Below are positions 42,117 through 51,231 of a stretch of 64,000 bases of DNA, in pieces. A program made the position numbers and the translations under genes. The notes under the pieces were generated by a model. That model ran no database searches. It had not been told where the DNA came from and worked only from the letters and a program-made list of their open reading frames with translations. Origin of the DNA: an uncultured Collinsella sp. (GTDB lineage: Bacteria; Actinomycetota; Coriobacteriia; Coriobacteriales; Coriobacteriaceae); contig CABVDJ010000003.1 of assembly GCA_902497025.1 (NCBI GenBank), positions 78,984-142,983 of the forward strand. Reading direction: 5' to 3'. Position 1 is the stretch's first letter. Each line of letters opens with the position of its first letter.

Positions 42117-42262
42117 AGTCAGCGAAAGCGCCCCTAGGTGAGCAAGGTGACGTGAAAGAGGAGGGAAGCGTACTTTGGTACGCGACCGACGATTGAATGT
42201 CAGATTGCCGCCTAGGGGCGCTTGCAGCGTCGAGCCGTTACGCGGTTTGGCAAAACCGCGTA
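42117..42262 (-). repeat. covarying 3'-UTR structured element, copy 3
   Basis: Read on the minus strand it starts 2 nt after the aroF stop: hairpin ACGCGGTTT/AAACCGCGT, linker GGCTCGACGCTGC, perfect 13-bp outer stem AAGCGCCCCTAGG, conserved CAATC-TGACAT and ACGTCA-CC-TTG (one mismatch), then an apical hairpin GCGTAC-CAAA-GTACGC that replaces the GACC-AGAA-GGTC form. Confidence 0.8.
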
Positions 42263-42263
42263 A

Positions 42264-43295
42264 CTAAATACGCTCTGCGATCTCGTGGATGAGGTAGTCG
42301 GTCTTTTCCCAGCCCAGGCACGGGTCGGTGATCGACTTGCCAAAGACACCGCCGTCGACCGGCTGGTTGCCATCCTCCAGGTAGGACTCGATCATAAAGC
42401 CCTTGACCAGCTTGGAGATGGACTCGTTGCGGCGGCAGCTGTCGAGCACCTCCTTGCAAATGCGATACTGCTCCAGCGGACGCTTGCCCGAGTTGTCGTG
42501 GTTGCAGTCGATGACCGCTGCCGGATTGGCATAGCCGGCATGCTCGGTATAGCGTTCGGCCAGGCGTTCCAGGTGTTCGTAGTGGTAGTTGGGGTAGGTG
42601 CGCCCATCGAGACCGATGTAGCCACGCATAACGGCGTGTGCGAGCGGGTTGCCGTCGCACTCGACCTCCCAGTTGCGGAAGATGAAGCTCTGGTGCGCCT
42701 GCGCGGCGTAAATGGAGTTGAGCATAACGGTGGTAGAGCCGGCAGTGGGATTCTTCATGCCGACGGGTACCGAAATGCCGCTCGACACCAGGCGATGCTC
42801 CTGGTTCTCGACCGAGCGTGCGCCCACGGCAACATAGCTCAGCAGGTCAACGAGGTACTGGTAGTTGGACGGATAGAGCATCTCGTCGGCGGTGAAGAAG
42901 CCCGTTTCCTCAATAACGCGCAGGTGCATATGGCGGATGGCCTTGACGCCCTCGAGCAGATCGTCGGGAGCCTCGGGGTTGGGGTTGTGCAGCAGGCCCT
43001 TGTAGCCGGTGCCCTTGGTGCGCGGCTTGTTGGTGTAGACGCGCGGAATGATGATGAGCTTGTCCTTGACCTCCTCGGCGGTCTTGGCCAGTCGGTTCAT
43101 GTACTCAAGCACCGAATCCTCGCGGTCGGCAGAGCACGGGCCGATGATAAGCACCTTGCGTGCGTCCTCGCCGGTAAAGACTTTGGCGACCTCGGCGTCA
43201 AATGCCTGCTTTTTGGCGGTAAGCTCGGCAGAAAGTGGCATTTCCTCGCGGATCTCCATGGGGATCGGCAGCCTGCGTTTGAATTCCATGGCCAT
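42264..43295 (-). CDS. aroF: 3-deoxy-7-phosphoheptulonate (DAHP) synthase, class I
   Basis: First enzyme of the shikimate pathway, condensing PEP with erythrose-4-P; 343 aa. AroF/G/H-type features: LIIGPCSADRED, RVYTNKPRTKGTGYKGL, VGMKNPTAGS, the DCNHDNSGK metal segment and GFMIESYLEDGNQ. RBS GAGGAGA is upstream. It stands alone; the choice among aroF/G/H and its feedback specificity cannot be read directly. Neighbours are unrelated. Confidence 0.94.
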   Translation of the reverse strand: MAMEFKRRLPIPMEIREEMPLSAELTAKKQAFDAEVAKVFTGEDARKVLIIGPCSADREDSVLEYMNRLAKTAEEVKDKLIIIPRVYTNKPRTKGTGYKGLLHNPNPEAPDDLLEGVKAIRHMHLRVIEETGFFTADEMLYPSNYQYLVDLLSYVAVGARSVENQEHRLVSSGISVPVGMKNPTAGSTTVMLNSIYAAQAHQSFIFRNWEVECDGNPLAHAVMRGYIGLDGRTYPNYHYEHLERLAERYTEHAGYANPAAVIDCNHDNSGKRPLEQYRICKEVLDSCRRNESISKLVKGFMIESYLEDGNQPVDGGVFGKSITDPCLGWEKTDYLIHEIAERI

Positions 43296-43504
43296 AGGGG
43301 TCTCCTCAATCTATAGAAAGAGCAATAAGCGTATTGTCGAATGCTCGGCATTATCCGCTGTCGCACGCTAAAGTGCAAGCCCTTGTCACCCCGAAACCTA
43401 CCAAAAAGGGACAGGTTTATTTTGGCAGGTTTTATCTGGGTAAACGTCGGCGGATGCCGGGAGGGAGCGGCGCCGCGCGGGACCCTAAGGCTGCTGTCGG
43501 TTCC
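43296..43504. other. intergenic region upstream of DAHP synthase
   Basis: No convincing gene. It contains an imperfect inverted repeat AACCTACCAAAA (43395-43406) with TTTTGGCAGGTT (43420-43431). Confidence 0.5.
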
Positions 43505-43765
43505 CTAGGAAATACCCTGTGGGCAAAAAATGCCAAATATGAGTAAGGTTGCTATCTTAGTATCATATTGCCTTCGCAAAATAATAGACATAACAGCAAA
43601 ATATGTTCATTAACGCAAACACATATAAGTCCGCTATGGTGCTGTTTGATCAATTTAGGGACGCGTGTAAGCCGTGGGAGCGGCATTTGAGGCGGTTTTG
43701 GCTGTTACTAAAAAGGTAACAGTACTCATATTTGCCCTTTTTTGCCCACGGGGTCTGGAAAGCGC
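43505..43765. mobile_element. MITE-like AT-rich insertion with inverted ends
   Basis: An imperfect inverted repeat of at least 30 bp, around GTGGGCAAAAAA and CAAATATGAGTA on the left (about 43514-43547) and the complement on the right (about 43727-43760), encloses about 180 bp of clearly AT-richer sequence without a coding frame. No target duplication was identified. The inner ends show weaker further pairing (TACTAA / TTAGTA). Confidence 0.5.
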
Positions 43766-43810
43766 CGTCAGTGAGGTCTCAGGGAAGGCGTTTCGAGGCT
43801 CGAAGGACAC

Positions 43811-43846
43811 AAAACGGGGGCGCAGGTTGTCCTGCGCCCCCGTTTT
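43811..43846 (-). terminator. terminator of the ABC exporter operon
   Basis: AAAACGGGGGCGCAGG and its perfect complement around TTGT. The arms' own ends supply A/T runs, so it may work in both directions. Confidence 0.85.
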
Positions 43847-43876
43847 CTTGGCATTGCGGTTGTTTGCCGCCGGTTT

Positions 43877-45733
43877 TTACGCCGCTTCGTCGAACTGCGA
43901 GTTGTACAGGTCGGCGTAGAAGCCGCCCTGGGCGAGCAGCTCGTCGTGCGTGCCCTTCTCGACGATGTCGCCGTCGCGAATCACCAAGATCACGTCGGCG
44001 TTGCGGATCGTGGACAGGCGGTGCGCGATGACAAAGCTGGTGCGGCCCTGCATCAGCGCATCCATGGCGCGCTGAATGAGCTCCTCGGTACGGGTATCGA
44101 CGTTGGAAGTCGCCTCGTCCAGAATCAGTGCCGGGCGGTCGGCCAAAATGGCACGGGCGATGGTCACGAGCTGGCGCTGACCCTGCGACAGGTTAGTGCC
44201 CTCCTCGTTGATCATAAAGTCGTAGCCGCCGGCGAGCGTATGGATAAAGTGGTCGCAGCGTGCGGCGCGTGCGGCGGCCTCGACCTCGGCATCGGTCGCA
44301 TCGGGGCGTCCGTAGCGGATGTTCTCGCGGATGGTGCCGTTAAACAGCCAGGTGTCCTGCAGCACCATGGCAAACTCGCCGCGCAGCGCCGCGCGGTCCC
44401 AGTCGCGCACGTCGACGCCTTCGACGCGCAGCGAACCGCCGTCCACGTCGTAAAAGCGCTGCAGCAGCTTAATGAGCGTGGTCTTGCCGGCGCCGGTGGG
44501 GCCGACGATGGCAATGGTTTGGCCGGGCTTAGCCTCGCAGCTAAAGTCGTGGATGATGGTCTTGTCGGGCGTGTAGCCAAACTTGACATGGTCAAACTCC
44601 ACGTGGCCGGGGCGCTTCTCGGGAATCTGCGCGTCGGCCTTCTGCTCCTCCTCGGGCGCGGCCAGGAACTCAAAGACGCGCTCGGTAGCGGCAGCCATCG
44701 ACTGCATCGTGTTGCTCACGTTGCCCAGCTGCTGCACGGGTTGCGTAAAGTTTCGAACGTACTGGATAAAGCTCTGGATGTCGCCGGGCGTGGCATTGCC
44801 GGTCAGCGCGAGCTGCGCGCCCACCACGACGACGCCCACGTAGCCCATGTTGCCCACCAAGCTCATAAGCGGCATCATCAGGCCCGACAGGAACTGCGAG
44901 CGCCAGCCACTAATAAAGAGGCGGTCGTTTTGACGGTCGAACTCTTCAATCGAGGCCTCGGCGCGGTCGAACACCTGAATGACGTTCTGGCCGGCAAAGT
45001 CCTCCTCGATAATGCCGTTGACGGCGCCCAGAACCTGCTGTTGCTCGCGGAAGTACGGCTGCGAGAAGTGAATCATCACGGTCAAGATAATCGCGGCGGC
45101 CGGCAGCGTGAGCACGGTGACGCCGGTAAGCGGCAGGCTGATCGAAAGCATCATGACGAGCACGCCGATAATCTGCGTCACCGACGTGATGAGCTGCGTC
45201 ACGCTCTGGTTGAGCGACTGACCCAGCGTATCGACGTCGTTGGTGATGCGGCTGAGTACGTCTCCCTTGCTGTGGCCGTTGAAGTAACTCATCGGCACGA
45301 CGGCAATCTTGGCGGCAATCTCCTTGCGCATGCGGTAGCAGATCTTTTGCGTGACACCGGTCATGAGCCAGCCCTGGATCAGGCTGCAGGCAGAGCTCGC
45401 CAGATACAGGCAGAGCAAAAAGCCGAGCGTCTTAGCGATCCAGTTAAAGTCGACATCGCCGGTGCCGTTGACCTTGGCAACCAGGCCCTCGAACAGCTTG
45501 GTGGTAACCTGACCGAGCATCTTGGGTCCCACAATATTAAAGATGACCGAGCACACGGCAAAGGCGACGGCGGCAAACACGGCAATCTTGTGCTGGCCGA
45601 TATAGCCGAGCAGCTGCCTCATGGTGCCCTTAAAGTCCTTGGCCTTTTCGCCGCGACGCATGCCGCCCATGCGGCCCATGGGACCACGCTGGCGGGTGGG
45701 CTTGGGAATCTGAGCCTTGGTCTCGTCTGCCAT
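43877..45733 (-). CDS. ABC exporter, fused permease-ATPase (second subunit)
   Basis: 618 aa. An N-terminal cytoplasmic basic Gly/Met/Arg segment (1-40), then six-helix exporter domain (about 45-345), then the nucleotide-binding domain: Walker A GPTGAGKTT, signature LSQGQRQLV, Walker B ALILDEATS. Its ATG overlaps the stop of the upstream gene (TAATG), so the two proteins likely form a heterodimeric multidrug-type exporter. Third gene of a marR-led operon. Substrate unknown. Confidence 0.93.
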   Translation of the reverse strand: MADETKAQIPKPTRQRGPMGRMGGMRRGEKAKDFKGTMRQLLGYIGQHKIAVFAAVAFAVCSVIFNIVGPKMLGQVTTKLFEGLVAKVNGTGDVDFNWIAKTLGFLLCLYLASSACSLIQGWLMTGVTQKICYRMRKEIAAKIAVVPMSYFNGHSKGDVLSRITNDVDTLGQSLNQSVTQLITSVTQIIGVLVMMLSISLPLTGVTVLTLPAAAIILTVMIHFSQPYFREQQQVLGAVNGIIEEDFAGQNVIQVFDRAEASIEEFDRQNDRLFISGWRSQFLSGLMMPLMSLVGNMGYVGVVVVGAQLALTGNATPGDIQSFIQYVRNFTQPVQQLGNVSNTMQSMAAATERVFEFLAAPEEEQKADAQIPEKRPGHVEFDHVKFGYTPDKTIIHDFSCEAKPGQTIAIVGPTGAGKTTLIKLLQRFYDVDGGSLRVEGVDVRDWDRAALRGEFAMVLQDTWLFNGTIRENIRYGRPDATDAEVEAAARAARCDHFIHTLAGGYDFMINEEGTNLSQGQRQLVTIARAILADRPALILDEATSNVDTRTEELIQRAMDALMQGRTSFVIAHRLSTIRNADVILVIRDGDIVEKGTHDELLAQGGFYADLYNSQFDEAA

Positions 45734-48099
45734 TAGCGCTCGCCTCCTTCCATGACGGCTGCAATTTCTTCTTGGGTAAGCCCCAGCTCCTCGGCGGAAA
45801 GCTGCGACTGTGCGATCTCCAGGTACGCCGGGCAGCTGCGCAGCAGCTCCTCGTGCGTGCCGGTGCCCACTACGTGGCCGTCGTCGAGCACGATGATCTG
45901 GTCGGCGTGCATGATGGTCGCGATGCGCTGGGCCACGACCACGAGCGCGGCGTCGGTAACGTTTTTGGCCAGCTCCTCGCGTAGGCGCGCGTCGGTCTTG
46001 TAGTCGAGGGCACTAAACGAGTCATCGAACACCACGACCTCGGGCTTTTTGGCCAACGCGCGGGCGATGGCCAGACGCTGGCGCTGACCACCCGAAACAT
46101 TGGAGCCGCCCTGGCTGATAGGGGAGTCGTACCCGTCCTCGCGCTCGGCGATAAAGTCCTCCGCCTGGGCGACGCGTGCTGCCTGGCGCATATCCTCGTC
46201 ACTCACCATGTCGCCGGCAAACTTGAGGTTGCTCTCGACGGTACCCGAGAATAGACGACCCTGCTGCGGAATATAACCGATGCGGCGGCGCAGCTCGGAA
46301 AGTGTCATGTCGCGCACATCGATGCCGTCGAGCGAAATGCTGCCGCCCGTGACGTCGTACAGGCGCGGAATCAGCTGCACGAGCGTGGACTTGCCCGAGC
46401 CCGTGGAGCCAATAATGCCGAGCATCTGACCGGCATGCGTGGTGAAGTTCACGCCGCTGATGACGTCGGCGCGGGCATCGGGATACTGGAAGCTCACGTC
46501 GCGGAAGGTGAGCTCGCCGCGCGGCGCGCTGGCCGCGGGCAGTTTGGGCGAGACGGGGTCGTTGATGCTGGTGGGGCAAGTGATGACCTCTTCCACGCGC
46601 TCGGCTGCGACCTCGGCACGGGGCAGGATAACCGAAACCATGGTGAGGATCATAAACGCCATGACGATCTGCATGGTGTAGGAGATAAACGCCATCATGT
46701 TGCCGACCTGCATCACGCCGTCGGACACGCCCTGGGCGCCAAACCAGACGATAAGCACGGTGATGCAGTTCATGACGAGCATCATGAGCGGCATCATAAA
46801 GCTCATGGCGCGGTTGGTGTAGAGCTGCGTGGTCATTAGGTCGAGCGAAGCCTTGTCAAAACGCTCGAGCTCATGTTCCTCGCGGTTGAACGAGCGGATG
46901 GGCATAAGGCCGTCGAGCAGCTCGCGGGCGGTAAGGTTCACGCGGTCCACAAAGCTCTGCATCTTTTTGAACTTGGGCATGGTGAGGCCCATGAGCACGC
47001 CGACAACGGCCGAGACCGCGATGATGGCCACGGCGATGGTCCACTCCAGGCCGGTGTGGTTGGCCAGGACGCGCATGACGGCGACGATGCCCATGACGGG
47101 GGCCATCAGGCACATGCGGATAAACAGGGTTGCGGCCATCTGGATCTGCTGAATGTCGTTGGTGCAGCGGGTGATGAGCGAGGCCTGGCTAAACTTGCCC
47201 ACCTCGGCCGGCGAGAAGTGCATAACCTTGTTGAAGGTCTCGCGGCGCAGATCGCGGGCGATGGAGCAGGCGGTGCGCGACGCCACGGCACCGGTCAGGA
47301 TGGTGGCGACGAGCGACACCAGGCACAGCCCAAACATCGTGGTCGCCATGCGGCTCAGGTAAGCGTTCTGCACGTCGGCGGGGTCGATGCCCTGCGCTTT
47401 GTACTCTTCTTGTACGTAGGTCACGGCGCGCTGGGTCACGATGGAGCCCGACATGGAGCCCATTTTGTCTGCCATATCGTTGGCGCCCTCGACGAGCTTG
47501 CCCTGGTCGATTAGGCCGCCTTCAACGCCTAGACGCAGGCTCTTCATGGTGATCTTGCCACCGTCGGCATCAATCTGCTTTTGCATGTTCTGCGCCGCTG
47601 CGGCCTTCTGCTGCATCTCGGCGAGCTGCTCGGGCGTCATCGCCGCCATCTGCTCGGGGGTGGGCATGGCCTGGGCAGCGTTGTTGTCTTTCTCGCTGGA
47701 CGAGCCCATCATGTCGCCCATGGAGTCGGCGTCAATGCCCTGGTTGAACGAAAGGACGACAGTCTCGGGCAGGCTCATAATGTCGGCAATCTTGCTGCCA
47801 TCGGCACGCTCTTCCTCGGTGCCCTTGTACGTTCGAATGCCGTTATTGTCCGCCTTGCTAAACACGGCCTCCGCAGCTTTGGCGTCCTTGGCGCTCATGA
47901 AGAGTTCGAGGTCGTCGAGCGATTCGGCGCGAATGGTGTCGGGCACGGGCGAGGCGATGCCGCCTTGCTGCACGCCCACGTCGACGATGTCGCTCATATA
48001 GGTAGGCAGCGCCAGATCGGCGTTGCAGCTGATTACGATAAGTACGATAGCTGTGAACAGTGCCAGGACGTGCTTTTTAAAGAGCTTGAGAATCCTCAC
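45733..48099 (-). CDS. ABC exporter, fused permease-ATPase with large extracytoplasmic insert (first subunit)
   Basis: 788 aa, about 200 longer than its partner. The extra length lies between TM1 (about 10-30) and TM2 (about 265-290): a hydrophilic segment rich in Met, Ala, Gln and Asp (AMPTPEQMAAMTPEQLAEMQ). ATPase: Walker A GSTGSGKST, signature VSGGQRQRLAIARAL, and VVVFDDSFSALD, where the usual catalytic Glu after Walker B is Asp, a degenerate site common in heterodimers. The GTG start overlaps the marR stop (GTGA). Confidence 0.92.
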   Translation of the reverse strand: MRILKLFKKHVLALFTAIVLIVISCNADLALPTYMSDIVDVGVQQGGIASPVPDTIRAESLDDLELFMSAKDAKAAEAVFSKADNNGIRTYKGTEEERADGSKIADIMSLPETVVLSFNQGIDADSMGDMMGSSSEKDNNAAQAMPTPEQMAAMTPEQLAEMQQKAAAAQNMQKQIDADGGKITMKSLRLGVEGGLIDQGKLVEGANDMADKMGSMSGSIVTQRAVTYVQEEYKAQGIDPADVQNAYLSRMATTMFGLCLVSLVATILTGAVASRTACSIARDLRRETFNKVMHFSPAEVGKFSQASLITRCTNDIQQIQMAATLFIRMCLMAPVMGIVAVMRVLANHTGLEWTIAVAIIAVSAVVGVLMGLTMPKFKKMQSFVDRVNLTARELLDGLMPIRSFNREEHELERFDKASLDLMTTQLYTNRAMSFMMPLMMLVMNCITVLIVWFGAQGVSDGVMQVGNMMAFISYTMQIVMAFMILTMVSVILPRAEVAAERVEEVITCPTSINDPVSPKLPAASAPRGELTFRDVSFQYPDARADVISGVNFTTHAGQMLGIIGSTGSGKSTLVQLIPRLYDVTGGSISLDGIDVRDMTLSELRRRIGYIPQQGRLFSGTVESNLKFAGDMVSDEDMRQAARVAQAEDFIAEREDGYDSPISQGGSNVSGGQRQRLAIARALAKKPEVVVFDDSFSALDYKTDARLREELAKNVTDAALVVVAQRIATIMHADQIIVLDDGHVVGTGTHEELLRSCPAYLEIAQSQLSAEELGLTQEEIAAVMEGGER

Positions 48100-48545
48100 T
48101 CGGCATCTCTCCTTTCTTGATTGCGGTCGATAATTTCGTTGGCACGCCTAAGAAGGCGCACCATCTCTTGGGTATCTGTTTCGCCGAGCTGCTCGAGGAA
48201 AGCCGCGGTGCGGGCCTCGAATTCCCGACGTTTGATTTCGAGATCCTGGAATCCCTTGTCGGTCACTATGACGTGTACGCGACGACGGTCAGTCTTTGAG
48301 TGCTCGCGCTCGACCCAGCCCTTGGCCTCGAGGGCGCGCAGAATATTGGCGATGCGGGCGCTCGAGACCCAGGCGCGATCAGCGAGTTCGCTCGGCGTGA
48401 GCGAACCGCCGGCGAGTATGAGGGCGCGCATGACGGCCATCTCGCCGCCGAGGGCTTTGTCCGCAAAACGCGAAATGCGCTGATGCATGCTGCCGAACTC
48501 GGTAAGGAGCTGACGCCCAAGTTCACGGAAATCGGTATCTTCCAC
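48096..48545 (-). CDS. MarR-family regulator of the ABC exporter operon
   Basis: 149 aa winged-helix repressor: the LTPSELADRAWVSSARIANILRALEAKGWVER recognition region and the DRRRVHVIVTDKG wing. GTG start with AGGGG upstream. It overlaps the first exporter gene by 4 bp, so it probably represses its own operon and responds to a drug-like ligand. Confidence 0.92.
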   Translation of the reverse strand: MEDTDFRELGRQLLTEFGSMHQRISRFADKALGGEMAVMRALILAGGSLTPSELADRAWVSSARIANILRALEAKGWVEREHSKTDRRRVHVIVTDKGFQDLEIKRREFEARTAAFLEQLGETDTQEMVRLLRRANEIIDRNQERRDAE

Positions 48546-49094
48546 CGAAAACCCCTAACACTAGAAACTATTTCCGGTGAAAGATGATACCCTTGCACGC
48601 GTACCCTATGCGGTAGATTTTAGGACATGTCTAGAAAACTACCTTTAGGCGACCTCCGTGCACCGTCGGCACCAGCAAAGTTAGGGGTAGATCGTTAGGC
48701 ATGTTCCAAAGCCTACTCAGAGGCACTTTACCCTGATAAAGCTGGCATAACAGCTAGAGCGAACGTCGTACAAAGGCAAGGAAAAATAACATACAAATCG
48801 GTGAACGGTAGTTGTTCGCGCTCGCATTTCCTGCGGGTTTGTAAAAAACGCCCTTATGATATAAAAAAAGAAACATATAACAGCCCAGATGGAGAGGGTC
48901 GCTATGTTATCCTTCTCAAACGGGTGAAATCTTGGGTTTTGGGTTGTAGTTCCAAGGTGGACAAACGTTTTTCCTGCACCAACGTGTGGTGAAGAACGGA
49001 AGAAGCCGGTAGTGCAAGCCGAACATTCAAGAATTCAATAAGCAGCGGTGTGAGAGAGCGCCGCATTACACGTAACTAGGAGCGTGGTTACACA
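48546..49094 (+). promoter_or_regulatory. long leader/promoter region of pflB
   Basis: 549 bp without a convincing gene; a 63-codon frame at 48801-48992 lacks a family match and RBS. Just before pflB the RBS (AGGAGCG) sits between GTAAC (49070-49074) and GTTAC (49086-49090), so it could be partly masked. A GCGG/CCGC stem lies slightly upstream. Confidence 0.5.
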
Positions 49095-51146
49095 ATGCAG
49101 GAGGCATGGGAAGGCTTCAAGGAAGGTATCTGGACGGGAGAGGTTGACGTCCGAGACTTCATCCAGAAGAACTACACCCCCTACGAGGGCGATGAGTCGT
49201 TCCTCGTAGGTCCGACCGAGCGTACCAAGGAGCTGTGGGGCGAGGTTCTCGACCTGTTGCTTAAGGAGCGCGAGCAGGGTGGTGTCCTCGATATGGACAC
49301 CAAGACCGTCACGGGTATCGTGAGCCACCCCGCTGGCTACATCGATAATGCCCATCGCGACAAGGAGACCATTGTTGGCCTCCAGACCGACAAGCCGCTC
49401 AAGCGCGCGCTGCACGTCAACGGTGGTATCCGCATCGCTTGCCAGGCCGCCAGCCAGCACGGCTACAAGGTCGACGAGAACGTTGTCGAGCGCTACACCT
49501 TCGAGCGCAAGACCCACAACGCCGGCGTCTTCGATGTTTACACCCCCGAGATGCGTGCTTGCCGCTCGGCTCACATCATCACCGGTCTGCCCGATGGCTA
49601 TGGCCGCGGCCGCATCATCGGCGACTACCGTCGTGTCGCCCTGTACGGTGTCGACTACCTGATTAAGGACAAGGAGGCCCAGAAGGCTTCCACCCCGACG
49701 GTCATGACCGCCGACAACATCCGCGATCGCGAGGAGCTGCAGGAGCAGATCCGCGCCCTCGGCGAGCTCAAGATGATGGCCGAGACCTATGGTTTCGATA
49801 TTTCCAACCCTGCTACCAACACGCAGGAGGCCATCCAGTGGATGTACTTCGCCTACCTTGCTGCCGTCAAGGAGCAGAACGGCGCCGCTATGTCCATCGG
49901 CCGTACCTCTACGTTCATCGACATCTATGCTGAGCGCGACCTTGCCAACGGTACCTTCACCGAGGAGCAGATCCAGGAGTTCGTGGATCACTTCATCATG
50001 AAGCTCCGCATGGTCAAGTTTGCCCGTACCCCCGAGTACCAGGCCCTGTTCACCGGCGACCCGCAGTGGGTCACCGAGTCCATCGGCGGCATGGGTGTTG
50101 ACGGCCGTACGCTCGTTACCAAGATGAGCTACCGCTATCTGCACACACTCGAGAACATGGGTACCAGCCCCGAGCCCAACATGACCGTTCTGTGGTCGAC
50201 CCGTCTGCCCGAGAACTTCAAGAAGTTCTGCGCCAAGACTTCTGTCGCCAGCTCCTCGATCCAGTACGAGAACGACGACCTCATGCGCGTTTACCACGGC
50301 GACGACTACGGCATCGCCTGCTGCGTGTCCTCCATGCGCATCGGCAAGGAGATGCAGTTCTTCGGCGCCCGCGCCAACCTGGCCAAGTGCCTGCTGTACG
50401 CACTCAACGGCGGTGTTGACGAGGTCTCCAAGAAGCAGGTCGGCCCCAAGTATCGCGCCGTCGAGGGCGATACGCTCGATTACGACGACGTTGTGGCCAA
50501 GTACAACGACATGATGAAGTGGCTCGCTGGCGTGTACGTCAACTCGCTGAACATCATCCACTACATGCACGATAAGTACTGCTACGAGCGCATTCAGATG
50601 GCTCTGCACGACAAGCACGTGCACCGCTGGTTCGCTACGGGCATCGCTGGCCTTTCCGTCGTGGCTGACTCCCTGTCCGCCATCAAGTACGCCAAGGTCC
50701 ACCCCGTCCGTGACGAGAACGGCATCATCGTCGACTTCGAGACCGAGGGCGAGTTCCCCAAGTACGGTAACGACGACGACCGCGTCGACCAGATCGCTCA
50801 CGACGTTGTGCACCAGTTCATGGAGTACATCCGCATGAACGACACCTACCGCAACTCCGTGCCCACGACCTCGGTTCTGACCATTACCTCCAACGTCGTG
50901 TACGGTAAGAAGACCGGCTCCACGCCCGACGGCCGCAAGGCTGGCCAGCCGTTCGCCCCGGGTGCTAACCCCATGCACAAGCGCGATAGCCACGGCGCCA
51001 TCGCTTCGCTGTCTTCGGTTTCCAAGCTCCCGTTCCGCGATGCTCAGGACGGCATCTCCAACACCTTCTCCATCATCCCGAGTGCGCTCGGCAAGGAGGA
51101 CCAGGTGTTCTTTGGCGATATCGACCTTGATCAGCTGGGCGAGTAA
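49095..51146 (+). CDS. pflB: pyruvate formate-lyase catalytic core, lacking the glycyl-radical domain
   Basis: Converts pyruvate and CoA to formate and acetyl-CoA. 683 aa versus about 760 usual. The active-site Cys pair is C409-C410 in YGIACCVSSM; FFGARANLAK and VFFGDIDLDQLGE are visible. The protein ends where the E. coli enzyme continues into its C-terminal radical loop (GGQHLNVNV to RVSGYAV). That loop is encoded by the next gene, 85 nt away. The two should assemble into an active enzyme with PflA (58721). Confidence 0.94.
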   Translation: MQEAWEGFKEGIWTGEVDVRDFIQKNYTPYEGDESFLVGPTERTKELWGEVLDLLLKEREQGGVLDMDTKTVTGIVSHPAGYIDNAHRDKETIVGLQTDKPLKRALHVNGGIRIACQAASQHGYKVDENVVERYTFERKTHNAGVFDVYTPEMRACRSAHIITGLPDGYGRGRIIGDYRRVALYGVDYLIKDKEAQKASTPTVMTADNIRDREELQEQIRALGELKMMAETYGFDISNPATNTQEAIQWMYFAYLAAVKEQNGAAMSIGRTSTFIDIYAERDLANGTFTEEQIQEFVDHFIMKLRMVKFARTPEYQALFTGDPQWVTESIGGMGVDGRTLVTKMSYRYLHTLENMGTSPEPNMTVLWSTRLPENFKKFCAKTSVASSSIQYENDDLMRVYHGDDYGIACCVSSMRIGKEMQFFGARANLAKCLLYALNGGVDEVSKKQVGPKYRAVEGDTLDYDDVVAKYNDMMKWLAGVYVNSLNIIHYMHDKYCYERIQMALHDKHVHRWFATGIAGLSVVADSLSAIKYAKVHPVRDENGIIVDFETEGEFPKYGNDDDRVDQIAHDVVHQFMEYIRMNDTYRNSVPTTSVLTITSNVVYGKKTGSTPDGRKAGQPFAPGANPMHKRDSHGAIASLSSVSKLPFRDAQDGISNTFSIIPSALGKEDQVFFGDIDLDQLGE

Positions 51147-51147
51147 C

Positions 51148-51208
51148 TATTGTTAGTGCTATACTAACAATAACGATTACTGATTAGCGCGCCGGTTTCG
51201 GCCGGCGC
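51148..51208 (+). other. two stem-loops between pflB core and radical-domain gene
   Basis: Hairpin 1: TATTGTTAGT/ACTAACAATA (51148-51172), 1 nt after the pflB stop. Hairpin 2: GCGCCGG/CCGGCGC (51189-51208), followed by the RBS GAAGGAGA. No long T-run. They may set the ratio of the two polypeptides. Confidence 0.7.
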
Positions 51209-51231
51209 CTATTAATCGAAGGAGACACATT

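Noticed and set aside
48801..48992. 63-codon frame upstream of pflB
   Set aside because: No RBS, no recognisable family, unusual composition; more likely leader sequence.
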